64,000 nt of DNA from Chryseobacterium sp. MYb7 (GTDB lineage: Bacteria > Bacteroidota > Bacteroidia > Flavobacteriales > Weeksellaceae). The DNA lies in assembly GCF_002979455.1 (NCBI RefSeq), contig NZ_PCOU01000026.1:1-64000 (forward strand), given 5' to 3'. Below are positions 8,113 to 16,187 of this stretch, in pieces. Both the position numbers and the translations under genes were made by a program. The stretch's first letter is position 1, and every line of letters begins with the position of its first letter. The notes below the pieces were generated by a model. That model ran no database searches and had not been told where the DNA came from. It was given only the letters and a program-made list of their open reading frames with translations.

Positions 8113-8145
8113 ATCCTTGTCAAGGTTCATAACCTTGACAAGGAT
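8113..8145. repeat. Double palindrome, 15-bp perfect stem
   Basis: ATCCTTGTCAAGGTT, the 3-nt loop CAT and AACCTTGACAAGGAT form a perfect hairpin. Each arm is itself nearly palindromic (CCTTG-T-CAAGG). It lies in the divergent spacer 7854-8309, well away from either gene, and lacks a clear T run, so a dispersed repeat or protein site is as likely as a terminator. The rest of that spacer (7970-8309) shows nothing else. Confidence 0.6.
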
Positions 8146-8309
8146 CAAAGACTAAAAAAATAATATTGCAAAAGGATTTATTGCCGTAAATTTGATATTC
8201 TGATATTTCCGAAGAATGATTTTGGCAAGAAATTAACCTCTAAAAGTCAAAATTGCAGGAAGACTGATCAGTAATTCAACATATAAATTAATAGTAAAAT
8301 CTTTTTTAA

Positions 8310-8876
8310 ATGAAAAAAATACTTTTTATCGGAATGGTGCTTATAGGGATTATAGGACTTTCATCATTTATTAAATCAGATGATTCTACAGGTCCGAAAC
8401 CTGCAAAATCAATTTATGATTTTAAGATTGAATCCATAGACGGTGGAAAAATTAATTTCTCCGATTACAAAGGGAAATACATTCTTATTGTAAATACGGC
8501 ATCCAAGTGCGGATATACTCCTCAATACAAAGGATTGGAGCAGCTTTACAAAGATTATGGTGACAAACTGGTTGTTGTAGGTTTCCCATCTGATAATTTT
8601 GCAGACCAGGAGTTTCATGACAATGTGGAAATCAAATCTTTTTGCGAAAAGAATTATGGCGTAACCTTTCCTCTTACCACTGCTGTGGATGTAAAAGGGG
8701 CAAAAATCACTCCGGTATTTGATTATCTTACCCACAAATCTCAAAATGGGGTAATGGATGCGAAAATAAGCTGGAATTTCAACAAGTTCCTGATCAGCCC
8801 CGAGGGAAAATTACTGGAATATTTTGATTCTAAAGTAGTTCCTGAAAGTGAAAAAATCACTCATTATTTTAAATAA
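8310..8876 (+). CDS. Glutathione peroxidase-family thiol peroxidase
   Basis: 188 residues with an N-terminal membrane or signal segment (about 3-20). The peroxidatic Cys67 lies in NTASKCGYT, and a second Cys112, in FCEKNYGVTF, fits the resolving Cys of thioredoxin-dependent members. The Trp-Asn pair is in SWNFNKFLI. The usual FPCNQF is FPSDNF here, so the tetrad Gln is Asn; the following Q-E is kept. It uses Cys, not selenocysteine. It likely reduces hydroperoxides in the periplasm. It is monocistronic with a strong terminator. Confidence 0.9.
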   Translation: MKKILFIGMVLIGIIGLSSFIKSDDSTGPKPAKSIYDFKIESIDGGKINFSDYKGKYILIVNTASKCGYTPQYKGLEQLYKDYGDKLVVVGFPSDNFADQEFHDNVEIKSFCEKNYGVTFPLTTAVDVKGAKITPVFDYLTHKSQNGVMDAKISWNFNKFLISPEGKLLEYFDSKVVPESEKITHYFK

Positions 8877-8887
8877 ATAATCCTTAG

Positions 8888-8923
8888 AAAACACTACTAT
8901 TGTTATCATAGTAGTGTTTTTTT
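8888..8923 (+). terminator. Terminator after glutathione peroxidase
   Basis: An AACACTACTAT / ATAGTAGTGTT perfect stem with a 7-nt loop and a T run. Confidence 0.92.
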
Positions 8924-9196
8924 ATTTATATGCCCTCATCCCTACTATTATTCTTAAACCATAATCGCCAAAGCAGAGAATAATATTCCACAAGGAAAAG
9001 CAAATCAGACAGATAAATTGAGTTTTATTAACATTTTTAAATTACAAAAATCACTTCAATAAAGACTCTAAACGCATCATCTATACAACAATGAATACGA
9101 TACATTATAAATTTGTTAAAATTTATTAAATAAATATTAAAATGTATTTGTTTTAACTGGAAAAATATATTTATTTTAGTGCTTTAAAAATTTCTC
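8924..9196. other. AT-rich spacer, nothing recognised
   Basis: I see no open frame of note, repeat or good -7 box. It must hold the promoter of the gene at 9197. Confidence 0.5.
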
Positions 9197-9778
9197 ATGA
9201 AAAGATATAATTTATTGATTGTACTATTACTGCTTATTTTCAATGTTACTACAGCGCAAAAGAAGGGTTCTCCTGCTGCCGATCTTAGCATATTAAAAGA
9301 TACAAAATCAAAAATCGAAGCTACCGTTCCATTGGTTATCCAACATCTTCAGACGATTGCAACTAAAGAAGGAGATAACAATATTGTCAACAACGGAAAA
9401 ATAGCAGTAGGTAAACAATACGGAATTTTAGAATCTGAATGGTATTTATACAGAAATAATATGAAAAACTGTATCCTGAACAATTCTTCCAAAAAAGCTA
9501 AGAAATGTATGGAATACCATAACAATATGTTCAGAGGTACAATGATCAACTACAACAATTATATTACCAATCTTACAAGAAAAAATGGATATCTGGGTGT
9601 TGAAGGAGATACAAAATTTGAATTTAAGCCTGCTGATATCGCAACAAAACTAGGTGAAGCTTACCTGAATGCAAACGAAGCTGCTGGAAGAATGAAAGCT
9701 GATCAGAAAAGAGACTTTTTAGGGCAGACGATGTCTGATGACAATAAGCTTACTTCTTATGCTCAACTGGCACAATAA
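9197..9778 (+). CDS. Secreted protein of unknown function
   Basis: 193 residues. The signal peptide MKRYNLLIVLLLLIFNVTTAQ is clear. The mature part is mostly helical and Lys/Asn rich, with a pair of Cys at about 95 and 103 (NCILNN... KKCMEYHNNM). I recognise no domain. It stands alone between spacers and carries its own terminator, so context gives no function. Confidence 0.7.
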   Translation: MKRYNLLIVLLLLIFNVTTAQKKGSPAADLSILKDTKSKIEATVPLVIQHLQTIATKEGDNNIVNNGKIAVGKQYGILESEWYLYRNNMKNCILNNSSKKAKKCMEYHNNMFRGTMINYNNYITNLTRKNGYLGVEGDTKFEFKPADIATKLGEAYLNANEAAGRMKADQKRDFLGQTMSDDNKLTSYAQLAQ

Positions 9779-9800
9779 TATTTAAATCATATTAAAACAT

Positions 9801-9834
9801 AAAAAAGAGAACTGCAATTGCGGTTCTCTTTTTT
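9801..9834 (+). terminator. Terminator
   Basis: AAAAAGAGAAC and GTTCTCTTTTTT pair around a 10-nt loop, followed by T residues. Confidence 0.9.
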
Positions 9835-9844
9835 ATTTAAAAGC

Positions 9845-9976
9845 AAAAAATCTCCGCCGGAAAAAGCAGTTTTGTGGTACTAATCATAAAACCCTTGGGG
9901 AAAAAGTAGAAAATTAGGCAGAGATTTTTTTGCATACACTCTACAGATCAACTGTCCTACCCATGATCTGTAAGAG
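9845..9976. ncRNA. Candidate structured RNA or paired-element region
   Basis: AAAAAATCTCCGCC (9845-9858) pairs with GGCAGAGATTTTTT (9917-9930) with one mismatch across a 58-nt interior, and a second hairpin follows, CTCTACAGATC (9939-9949) with GATCTGTAAGAG (9965-9976). Both are too long to ignore in a gene-free stretch (9779-10123), but no known family is recognised. Confidence 0.3.
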
Positions 9977-10059
9977 CTTTACAAAAATAGAACTATCCCC
10001 TTCTGCAGGTTGAAAATATATGTAGAATTAAACGTGCACAACTGTAGAACTAATACTAC

Positions 10060-10090
10060 TAAAAAGAAGCTGGAAGCATCCTGTTCCAGC
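10060..10090 (-). terminator. Terminator of the GNAT gene
   Basis: GCTGGAA and TTCCAGC (7 bp) pair around an 8-nt loop. On the minus strand a TTCTTTTT tail follows. Confidence 0.7.
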
Positions 10091-10123
10091 CTCCAGCCTA
10101 AAAATCATCTGTCACTTTTCTGT

Positions 10124-10570
10124 CTATTTCCACCAGTAATAGTAATTATGAAGTCCATCATATTCAAATCCACAGCGTGGATATAATACATTTCCAATAT
10201 CATTCGTTTTTTCGGTTTCCAGCATCAGTCCGCATGCTCCTGTTTCTTCACACCATTGTTTACTGCGGTCTATTAATGCTACAGAAAGTCCTTTTCCTCT
10301 GTAATCGGGATGAACAAACAGGTCACTTAGCAGCCATTGTTTTTGTAATTTAGTATAGTGAAAGAGCTTATAAAGTTGTACAAAGCCTACTGCTTTGCCA
10401 TCAGCCACTGCAAGGAAAATATCCGATTCACTGTTTAAAAACCGTTCTTTAAGAAAAGCCTTTCCTTTTTCAATATCTGATTCCTGTCTGTAAAAAATAC
10501 GGTAAAGGTTAAATAATTCTGCCGTTTCATCAAGATCCTCAAGGCTTGCTTTTTTAATACTGTAATTCAT
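10124..10570 (-). CDS. GNAT family N-acetyltransferase
   Basis: 148 residues with a complete GNAT fold. The acetyl-CoA loop is seen in LFVHPDYRGKGLSVALIDRS (R-G-x-G-x-S/A), preceded by the beta strand LLSDLF and followed by GLMLETEKTNDIGNVLYPRCGF. The substrate is unknown. The ATG at 10570 is preceded by a TACTTTTG -7 box at 10595. Confidence 0.9.
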   Translation of the reverse strand: MNYSIKKASLEDLDETAELFNLYRIFYRQESDIEKGKAFLKERFLNSESDIFLAVADGKAVGFVQLYKLFHYTKLQKQWLLSDLFVHPDYRGKGLSVALIDRSKQWCEETGACGLMLETEKTNDIGNVLYPRCGFEYDGLHNYYYWWK

Positions 10571-10594
10571 AGTTATGTATTTTAATTAACAGGG

Positions 10595-10602
10595 CAAAAG
10601 TA
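10595..10602 (-). promoter_or_regulatory. -7 box of the GNAT gene
   Basis: TACTTTTG on the minus strand matches TAnnTTTG and lies 24 nt before the ATG. Confidence 0.5.
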
Positions 10603-10751
10603 GCCTTAAACAGGACTGGTTTTATATTCCAGATTAGGATTATACAGGTAGTCCAATAGTTTTAATTCTTATCCCTATAAAATAAATACCGCATGTTCCG
10701 GATTTTATCATAATGAATATCTTCTGAATTTTGCAGTATTAAATCAAGACA

Positions 10752-11465
10752 ATGAAAGATATCATCCAAAAAATTGAAAATACAGATTGGCAGCAACTTA
10801 CGGAAACAATGCATAAAAACGGATACGCTGTAATTCCTAATCTGTTATCAGATAATGAATGTGAACAATTAAAATCCAACTACGACCATTCCGCTCTTTA
10901 CCGAAAAACAGTGGTCATGGCCAGACATCGTTTTGGACTGGGTGAATATAAATATTTTAATTATCCGCTTCCTGAAATCATTCAGACCATACGAGCCAAT
11001 ATCTACCCGTATCTGGCTCCTATAGCCAATTTATGGTTCAACGCTTTACATATCGACACTCAATTTCCATTGGATCATCAGGAATTTTTACAGCAGTGTT
11101 ATGTTAACGGACAGCAAAAAGCGACTGTCTTAATTTTAAAATATGCGGAAGGTGGTTTTAATACTTTGCATCAGGATTTGTATGGAGATATATACTTTCC
11201 TATCCAGATTGTGTTAATGCTCAGCGAGCCTGATCAGGATTTTGCAGGTGGAGAATTTATTCTTACCCAACAGATTCCCAGGGCACAATCAAAGGCTATT
11301 GTTTTAAAACCTAAAAAAGGGGATGTTCTTATTTTTACCACCCAATTTAAGCCTGAAAAAGGAACTAAAGGATATTACAGAGTGAATATGAAACATGGAG
11401 TGAGTGAGGTCAGAGAAGGCAGCCGCTATGCCTTAGGAATTATCTTCCATGATGCAATAAGTTAG
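10752..11465 (+). CDS. 2OG-Fe(II) oxygenase, DNA-damage type (PF09859-like)
   Basis: 237 residues. The iron ligands are seen as H-x-D in LHQDLYGD and a distal His in KHGVSEV, followed by the 2-oxoglutarate Arg in EGSRYALGIIFHDA. The stretch FPIQIVLMLSEPDQDFAGGEFILT is typical of the family named oxygenase catalysing oxidative demethylation of damaged DNA (COG3826). It likely dealkylates bases in an AlkB-like reaction, though this family is little studied. The next gene, 22 nt on, encodes an Ada-type zinc domain, which supports a role in alkylation repair. Confidence 0.87.
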   Translation: MKDIIQKIENTDWQQLTETMHKNGYAVIPNLLSDNECEQLKSNYDHSALYRKTVVMARHRFGLGEYKYFNYPLPEIIQTIRANIYPYLAPIANLWFNALHIDTQFPLDHQEFLQQCYVNGQQKATVLILKYAEGGFNTLHQDLYGDIYFPIQIVLMLSEPDQDFAGGEFILTQQIPRAQSKAIVLKPKKGDVLIFTTQFKPEKGTKGYYRVNMKHGVSEVREGSRYALGIIFHDAIS

Positions 11466-11487
11466 TTATCGTAAATCATACATTACA

Positions 11488-11733
11488 ATGATTCAGCATT
11501 CTCAAATATCAAGCGAAAATCTAAGGCGCAAAATTCACAATGGAGAAGTTCATTTTGGAGGAAATAAAAAATTAAAAATCTATGGATTATTAAGCTGTGG
11601 ATCAGGTAAAAAAATGAAAAAAGAAAACAGGGTTTTCTTCAACAATGAAAAAGAAGCACTTGAAAATAAGTTCCGGCCTTGTGGGCATTGTATGAGAGAA
11701 GCTTATAAAAAATGGAAGGAATGTCTATATTAA
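11488..11733 (+). CDS. Stand-alone Ada metal-binding domain protein
   Basis: 81 residues. Cys residues in LLSCGSGKKMKKENRVFF and FRPCGHCMREAYKKW give the Ada-type zinc site and its R-P-C-x-x-C signature. In Ada, Cys38 of this module accepts methyl groups from phosphotriesters, but here the AraC and O6-methyltransferase domains are absent. Only three cysteines of the usual four are obvious in these motifs. It is cotranscribed with the oxygenase upstream. Confidence 0.85.
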   Translation: MIQHSQISSENLRRKIHNGEVHFGGNKKLKIYGLLSCGSGKKMKKENRVFFNNEKEALENKFRPCGHCMREAYKKWKECLY

Positions 11734-11766
11734 TTAAACACAAAGATTAAATAATTGATGTTAAAC

Positions 11767-11820
11767 TTTTAAGGGAGCAAAGATGGAATCAACTTCATTG
11801 ATTCTTTCTAAGCTAATGCA
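11767..11820. repeat. Palindromic intergenic repeat element, copy 2
   Basis: This is nearly identical to the left half of the element at 167-258 and includes AAGGGAGCAAAGATGG and the GAATCAA/TTGATTC hairpin. The right arm is not preserved: sequence after about 11820 diverges, although GCTTTCTTTCTTAATCC near 11843-11860 may be its relic. Confidence 0.6.
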
Positions 11821-11896
11821 TATCATACACCTTCATCATCTGCTTTCTTTCTTAATCCACATTATAAAAATGTGTATCTTAGTGCTATTCAAGCTT

Positions 11897-11926
11897 GAGA
11901 TTGCTTCACTTTGTTCGCAATGACGG
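11897..11926. repeat. ATTGC...GCAAT dispersed repeat, copy 1
   Basis: GATTGCTTCACTTTGTTCGC followed by AATGACGG matches the widespread intergenic motif that pairs ATTGC with GCAAT. A related copy is at 38050-38080. Confidence 0.6.
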
Positions 11927-11935
11927 CCCATAAAT

Positions 11936-11969
11936 AAAAAAAGAGAAGCAATAGTATTGCTTCTCTTTC
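11936..11969 (-). terminator. Terminator of the tRNA gene
   Basis: AGAGAAGCAAT and ATTGCTTCTCT (11 bp) pair around AGT, with a T7 run on the minus strand, 7 nt beyond the tRNA end. Confidence 0.92.
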
Positions 11970-11975
11970 GTTTAG

Positions 11976-12048
<73 letters not shown>

Positions 12049-12059
12049 ATATTGGATTG

Positions 12060-12067
12060 CAAAGGTA
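12060..12067 (-). promoter_or_regulatory. -7 box of the tRNA gene
   Basis: TACCTTTG on the minus strand matches TAnnTTTG. Confidence 0.6.
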
Positions 12068-12137
12068 CGAATATTTTTTACAAATCCTAATTTTTCTTTT
12101 AAATAAAGGACTTTTATGAAAACTATTTTATTATTTG

Positions 12138-12145
12138 TATCTTTG
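12138..12145 (+). promoter_or_regulatory. -7 box of the Sua5-like gene
   Basis: TATCTTTG ends 4 nt before the ATG at 12150, so transcription would begin at or next to the start codon (leaderless mRNA). Confidence 0.6.
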
Positions 12146-12149
12146 TTTT

Positions 12150-12761
12150 ATGGCAAAAATATTAAAAATTTATCCAGACAACCCACAGGAAAATCTTGTG
12201 AATGAGGTTATTAAAACCCTTAATAATGGCGGGCTGATTATCTATCCTTCAGATACGATTTATGCGTTAGGCTGTAATATTTTTGATATAAAAGCCATGG
12301 AAAAGCTGGCACAGCTCAAAAAAATGAAGCTTGAGAAGTCAAAATTCTCGATTATCTGTAATGATCTCAGTCATCTTTCTGACTTTACAAGACCTATTGA
12401 AACTTCAGTTTTCAGATTTCTGAAAAGTCATCTTCCAGGACCATTTACCTTTATTCTTGATGCCAACAAAAGTTTACCATTAGCCTATAAAGGCCATAAA
12501 ACAATCGGTATCCGTGTTCCTGACCACCCGATCCCACAACTTATTGTCGAAAAACTGGGACATCCTATTGCTTCCACTTCCATTAAGGATGATGATGAAA
12601 TTATTGAATATTCTACCGACCCTGAACTTATTGCAGAAAAATATGATCATTTGGTAGATATTGTCATTGATTCCGGATATGGAGATAATGTGGCTTCCAC
12701 TATTGTAGACCTTACTTCTGGAGAACCAGAGATTATTCGTCAGGGAAAAGGGATTATCTAG
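12150..12761 (+). CDS. Sua5/YciO/YrdC-family threonylcarbamoyl-AMP synthase
   Basis: About 203 residues beginning MAKILKIYP. The family signature is seen in GGLIIYPSDTIYALGCN, with K-x-R-type basic residues in QLKKMKLEKSKFS and the core PGPFTFIL, IGIRVPDHP and IASTSI. It should make L-threonylcarbamoyladenylate from Thr, bicarbonate and ATP for tRNA t6A synthesis; the YciO branch has uncertain function. I prefer the ATG at 12150 because the upstream in-frame TTG at 12135 lies before the -7 box. Confidence 0.88.
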   Translation: MAKILKIYPDNPQENLVNEVIKTLNNGGLIIYPSDTIYALGCNIFDIKAMEKLAQLKKMKLEKSKFSIICNDLSHLSDFTRPIETSVFRFLKSHLPGPFTFILDANKSLPLAYKGHKTIGIRVPDHPIPQLIVEKLGHPIASTSIKDDDEIIEYSTDPELIAEKYDHLVDIVIDSGYGDNVASTIVDLTSGEPEIIRQGKGII

Positions 12762-12773
12762 TTAAAAAATTCA

Positions 12774-12815
12774 AAGTTTAAGGTTTAGAATTCAACGTCT
12801 ACGGTTGAGAGATTA
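12774..12815. repeat. Decayed heptamer run before the CPBP gene
   Basis: Six successive heptamers in phase (AAGTTTA, AGGTTTA, GAATTCA, ACGTCTA, CGGTTGA, GAGATTA) lead up to the ATG at 12820. The first 20 nt, ATTCAAAGTTTAAGGTTTAG, recur at 37139-37158. Confidence 0.5.
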
Positions 12816-12819
12816 GGTT

Positions 12820-13521
12820 ATGGGGATTAATGGGAAATATTCTATAGGAATTTTACTCACTTTTGTGCTTTTGGCGGCTGCAATGCTTTACGCTTTTCCT
12901 ATTGTTACAATAATAACGGGAGTGCGGGGGATTACAGAAACCAATTTTCTTCTTACCAGATTTATCATTTGGGGGATTTTCCTTATGGTATTTCTTTATA
13001 GTATTTTTATCGAAAAGGGTTCATTTTTATTAAAAAAAGAGACCCGGTATTCAATATTATTCTATATAAAAGCAGTGATCTGTCTCTATTTTATCTGTAG
13101 TATTGGTGGAGCATTATTGAATGTGATGATTCATCTTCTGTTTCAGGAAAAGATCAGTGACAAGCTTTTTGAACTCACACCTATTTTTAAAAACAATTAT
13201 TTTTTACTTATTTTTACATGCTTTACGGCTGGAGCTGTGGAAGAATTCTTAATGAGGGGCTATATACAGCCCAGGATTGAAAAACTATACAATAGTTCCA
13301 CTTTAGGAATTATTTTTTCTGCAGTTTTATTCGGAATTTTGCACAGCACTTACGGAACCATAGGTCAGGTTGTGATACCTTTCTTTATTGGAGTCGTTTT
13401 TGCTATGTTTTATAAAATTTATTCAAATATTAAAATCCTGATCATCTGTCATTTTCTGATTGATTTCATTTCTCTGATGGCTATGAATTTTATGGATATT
13501 AAACACTTATCTTTATTTTAG
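12820..13521 (+). CDS. CPBP family intramembrane endopeptidase
   Basis: 233 residues with several membrane helices. The family motifs are EEFLMRGY (the E-E-x-x-x-R motif), FGILHSTYG (F-x-x-x-H) and CHFLIDF near the C-terminus. These are the residues of CAAX/Abi-type glutamic proteases. The substrate is unknown; bacterial relatives include bacteriocin immunity and prenyl-protein processing proteins. It probably lies in one transcript with yaaA and prmC, 4 nt before yaaA. Confidence 0.9.
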   Translation: MGINGKYSIGILLTFVLLAAAMLYAFPIVTIITGVRGITETNFLLTRFIIWGIFLMVFLYSIFIEKGSFLLKKETRYSILFYIKAVICLYFICSIGGALLNVMIHLLFQEKISDKLFELTPIFKNNYFLLIFTCFTAGAVEEFLMRGYIQPRIEKLYNSSTLGIIFSAVLFGILHSTYGTIGQVVIPFFIGVVFAMFYKIYSNIKILIICHFLIDFISLMAMNFMDIKHLSLF

Positions 13522-13525
13522 CATT

Positions 13526-14284
13526 ATGAAAATTATAACATCACCTGCCAAATTAATGAACGTAGAAAACGCAACGGATCTGTTGAAATCTTCTACTCCA
13601 AAATTCATTGAAGACGCAGCATTGATACAGTCTTATTTAAAAGAAAAATCACCAAAATATCTTTCCGAACTGATGGAAATATCGCCTAAGCTGGCTGATG
13701 AAAACTGGGAAAGAAATCAAAAATGGAAATCCAAACCTACCGCAAAAGAATCGGCTCCGGCTATGTTTGCTTTTACAGGAGAGGTTTACAGAGGATTGGA
13801 TGCCAAAACACTGGATAAAAATGCAGTAGATTATCTGCAGAAAAATTACAGAATGCTTTCCGGGCTTTATGGTCTGTTGAAGCCATCTGATAAAGTAATG
13901 CTTTACAGATTGGAAATGGGACGCCCTTTTGCGTTTGAACAGTACAAAAACCTGTATGAATTCTGGAGAGAAAAAATCACGGAACAACTGAATTCTGAAA
14001 TGAAAAAAGGAGAAATCCTGCTTCACCTTGCCAGCAATGAGTATGGAAAAGTAATCGACAGAAAAAAACTCAACCACAAAGTAATTGATTTCGATTTCTA
14101 CGAATTAAAAGATGGAAAACTGAAAACCATCGTAGTGTATACCAAGCATGCAAGAGGTCTTGTGGTGCGATTCTGTGCAGAAACCAATGCCAAAACACTG
14201 GAAGATGTAAAAGCGTTCAACTATGAAGGGTACAGAATTGATGAAGAAAAATCTACGGATACAAAACTGGTTTTTACAAGATAA
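13526..14284 (+). CDS. yaaA: Peroxide stress protein YaaA
   Basis: 252 residues, full length. MKIITSPAKLMN and the conserved blocks FTGEVYRGLDA, YRMLSGLYGLLKP and LNLASNEY-type LHLASNEYGKVI match the family. In E. coli the protein lowers free iron under hydrogen peroxide stress and binds DNA. It is cytosolic. Its stop codon TAA is directly followed by the ATG of prmC. Confidence 0.94.
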   Translation: MKIITSPAKLMNVENATDLLKSSTPKFIEDAALIQSYLKEKSPKYLSELMEISPKLADENWERNQKWKSKPTAKESAPAMFAFTGEVYRGLDAKTLDKNAVDYLQKNYRMLSGLYGLLKPSDKVMLYRLEMGRPFAFEQYKNLYEFWREKITEQLNSEMKKGEILLHLASNEYGKVIDRKKLNHKVIDFDFYELKDGKLKTIVVYTKHARGLVVRFCAETNAKTLEDVKAFNYEGYRIDEEKSTDTKLVFTR

Positions 14285-15133
14285 ATGACAATTTCAACAT
14301 TTAAAAAATATTTCAAAACAGAACTTTCCGACCTTTATACTGAGTCGGAAAGCCTGTTTTTATCATCACTTTTCATTCATCAGATCGTAGGTTTTGACCA
14401 TTTTCAGCAAAGAAGGTTTTCTGAACAGCAACTTCTGATTGATGATGAAGAAAAACTTTGTCAACTGGTTTCAGAACTTAAAACAGGAAGACCTTATCAG
14501 CAGATTCTTGGTGAAACAGAATTTTATGGAATGAAATTCTTTGTAGATGAAAATGTCCTGATTCCACGTCCTGAAACAGAAGAACTGTTGGAAATTGCTA
14601 TTCGGGAAATTCAAAATTCAAAGTTTAATATTAAAAATATAAAGATTTTGGATATAGGAACCGGAAGCGGTGTGATTCCTTTGGTTTTAAAAAAGCATTT
14701 TCCGGAAGCCGAAGTTTCATCCATAGATTTCTCTGAGAAAGCGCTGGAAACTGCGAAAAGAAATGCAGATTATCATCAGTTGGAAATACAGTTCATTCAT
14801 GCTGATTATCTTCATTTTGAGCCGATTGAAAATTATGACATCATTATTTCAAATCCACCGTATATTGCTATTGAGGAAGAGATTGAAATTGCCGATTCTG
14901 TGAAAGAATTTGAGCCTAAAACGGCCCTTTTCTCCCCTAATGCTGATGCTTTGATTTTTTACAGAAAAATAGCAGATGATGCTAAAAAACATTTGAATAA
15001 GGATGGTCTTTTGTTTCTAGAAATCAACCAGAAATTAGGTCCTGAGACCCTGGAGTTATACCAATATTTTTCTAACGCTCAATTATTGAAGGATTTATCT
15101 GAAAATGACAGGTTTATTTATGGAAGGAAATAA
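14285..15133 (+). CDS. prmC: Release factor glutamine methyltransferase PrmC
   Basis: 282 residues. The N-terminal helical domain contains the RPYQQILGETEFYG block, and the Rossmann domain contains IPRPETEEL, LDIGTGSGVIPL (SAM binding) and the catalytic NPPY in IISNPPYIA. It methylates the GGQ glutamine of RF1 and RF2. It starts with no gap after yaaA, so translation is probably coupled. Confidence 0.96.
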   Translation: MTISTFKKYFKTELSDLYTESESLFLSSLFIHQIVGFDHFQQRRFSEQQLLIDDEEKLCQLVSELKTGRPYQQILGETEFYGMKFFVDENVLIPRPETEELLEIAIREIQNSKFNIKNIKILDIGTGSGVIPLVLKKHFPEAEVSSIDFSEKALETAKRNADYHQLEIQFIHADYLHFEPIENYDIIISNPPYIAIEEEIEIADSVKEFEPKTALFSPNADALIFYRKIADDAKKHLNKDGLLFLEINQKLGPETLELYQYFSNAQLLKDLSENDRFIYGRK

Positions 15134-15160
15134 GTAATTTTGCTTTCATACACCTAACCT

Positions 15161-16183
15161 ATGAAAACTTTAATATGGAATTCCCTCATTGGTATTTCAC
15201 TGATTACACAACTGTTTTCCTGCAAACAGCATCCTAAGGATGTTGTGAGTAAATATTACAATAAAGGAGAATTCAATGGCTCTGTTCTGATCGTAAAAAA
15301 TGGCCAGATTGTTTGTGATACAGTTTTGGGCTTCCGTAATATTGAAAAAGGGCTGAAAGCAGATAAAAATACTTCATTTTATATTGCATCCCTCAGTAAA
15401 TCTTTCACTGCCACGGCGATTTTAATGTTAGAACAAAAAGGATTATTGAAACCTGATGACAAAGCCTCTCATTTCATTGCACTTCCTGATTACGCCCAAG
15501 ATATCACTGTAAGGCAGCTTTTGCATCATACTTCGGGGATTAAGGATTACGAGAATTTATTTTCGAAAAAAGGATTGGCCAATGAGGAGGTGATAGATTG
15601 GCTGTTTCATCTTAAAAACCTGGATTTCATTCCGGATAGCCAGTTTAAGTATAGCAACAGCGGATATATCATTCTGTCCCAGATTATAGAAAAGCTTTCC
15701 GGAAAAACCTATTCTGCTTTTATCAACGGACATATTATCAGTCCTTTAAAAATGAACAATACCTATGTGTATGAACCAGATACCGTTATTCAAAATAAAG
15801 CGTTTGGATATAATAAACAGAAGAAACCTGATGATTATTCAATCTTAACGACTGGCGACGGTGGCATCTATTCTACTCCTGAAGATTTGTATAAATTTGA
15901 TCAGGCGTTACGGAATAATACTCTGATCAGTAAAGAAAATACAGCTCTCATGTATACTCCATTCAAATTATCTGACGGTCAGATTTCCAACTATGGATTT
16001 GCGTGGTTTTTGGAGGATAAACATGGTGAAAAAACCGCTATGCATACTGGTGGGCTCAATGGGTTCAAAGCTTTATTCTGGAGAGACCTTCAGCATAACA
16101 GCTGTATTATAGCCCTTACCAATCAGGGAGATACATTTCCTTTAGACCATTTTTTACATGATATAAGAAAAACAATTCAATAA
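15161..16183 (+). CDS. Lipoprotein serine hydrolase, beta-lactamase class C fold
   Basis: 340 residues. The N-terminus is lipoprotein-like (a membrane segment, then LFSCKQ). Ser-x-x-Lys is in IASLSKSFTATAI, Tyr-x-Asn in FKYSNSGY and the third motif H-T-G-G in AMHTGGLNG, so all three catalytic motifs are present. The substrate is unknown; such proteins are often D-Ala-D-Ala-type peptidases or esterases. The DUF4180 gene follows after 4 nt, suggesting cotranscription. Confidence 0.88.
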   Translation: MKTLIWNSLIGISLITQLFSCKQHPKDVVSKYYNKGEFNGSVLIVKNGQIVCDTVLGFRNIEKGLKADKNTSFYIASLSKSFTATAILMLEQKGLLKPDDKASHFIALPDYAQDITVRQLLHHTSGIKDYENLFSKKGLANEEVIDWLFHLKNLDFIPDSQFKYSNSGYIILSQIIEKLSGKTYSAFINGHIISPLKMNNTYVYEPDTVIQNKAFGYNKQKKPDDYSILTTGDGGIYSTPEDLYKFDQALRNNTLISKENTALMYTPFKLSDGQISNYGFAWFLEDKHGEKTAMHTGGLNGFKALFWRDLQHNSCIIALTNQGDTFPLDHFLHDIRKTIQ

Positions 16184-16187
16184 CAAA

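Noticed and set aside
8574..8612. FPSDNF in place of FPCNQF in the glutathione peroxidase as a sign of inactivity
   Set aside because: Asn and Ser/Ala variants at this place are found in other family members, and the peroxidatic Cys and Trp-Asn pair are intact, so I keep it as active.
8444..8744. Antisense open frame across the glutathione peroxidase gene
   Set aside because: The plus-strand peroxidase motifs are complete; the antisense frame has no recognisable domain or promoter.
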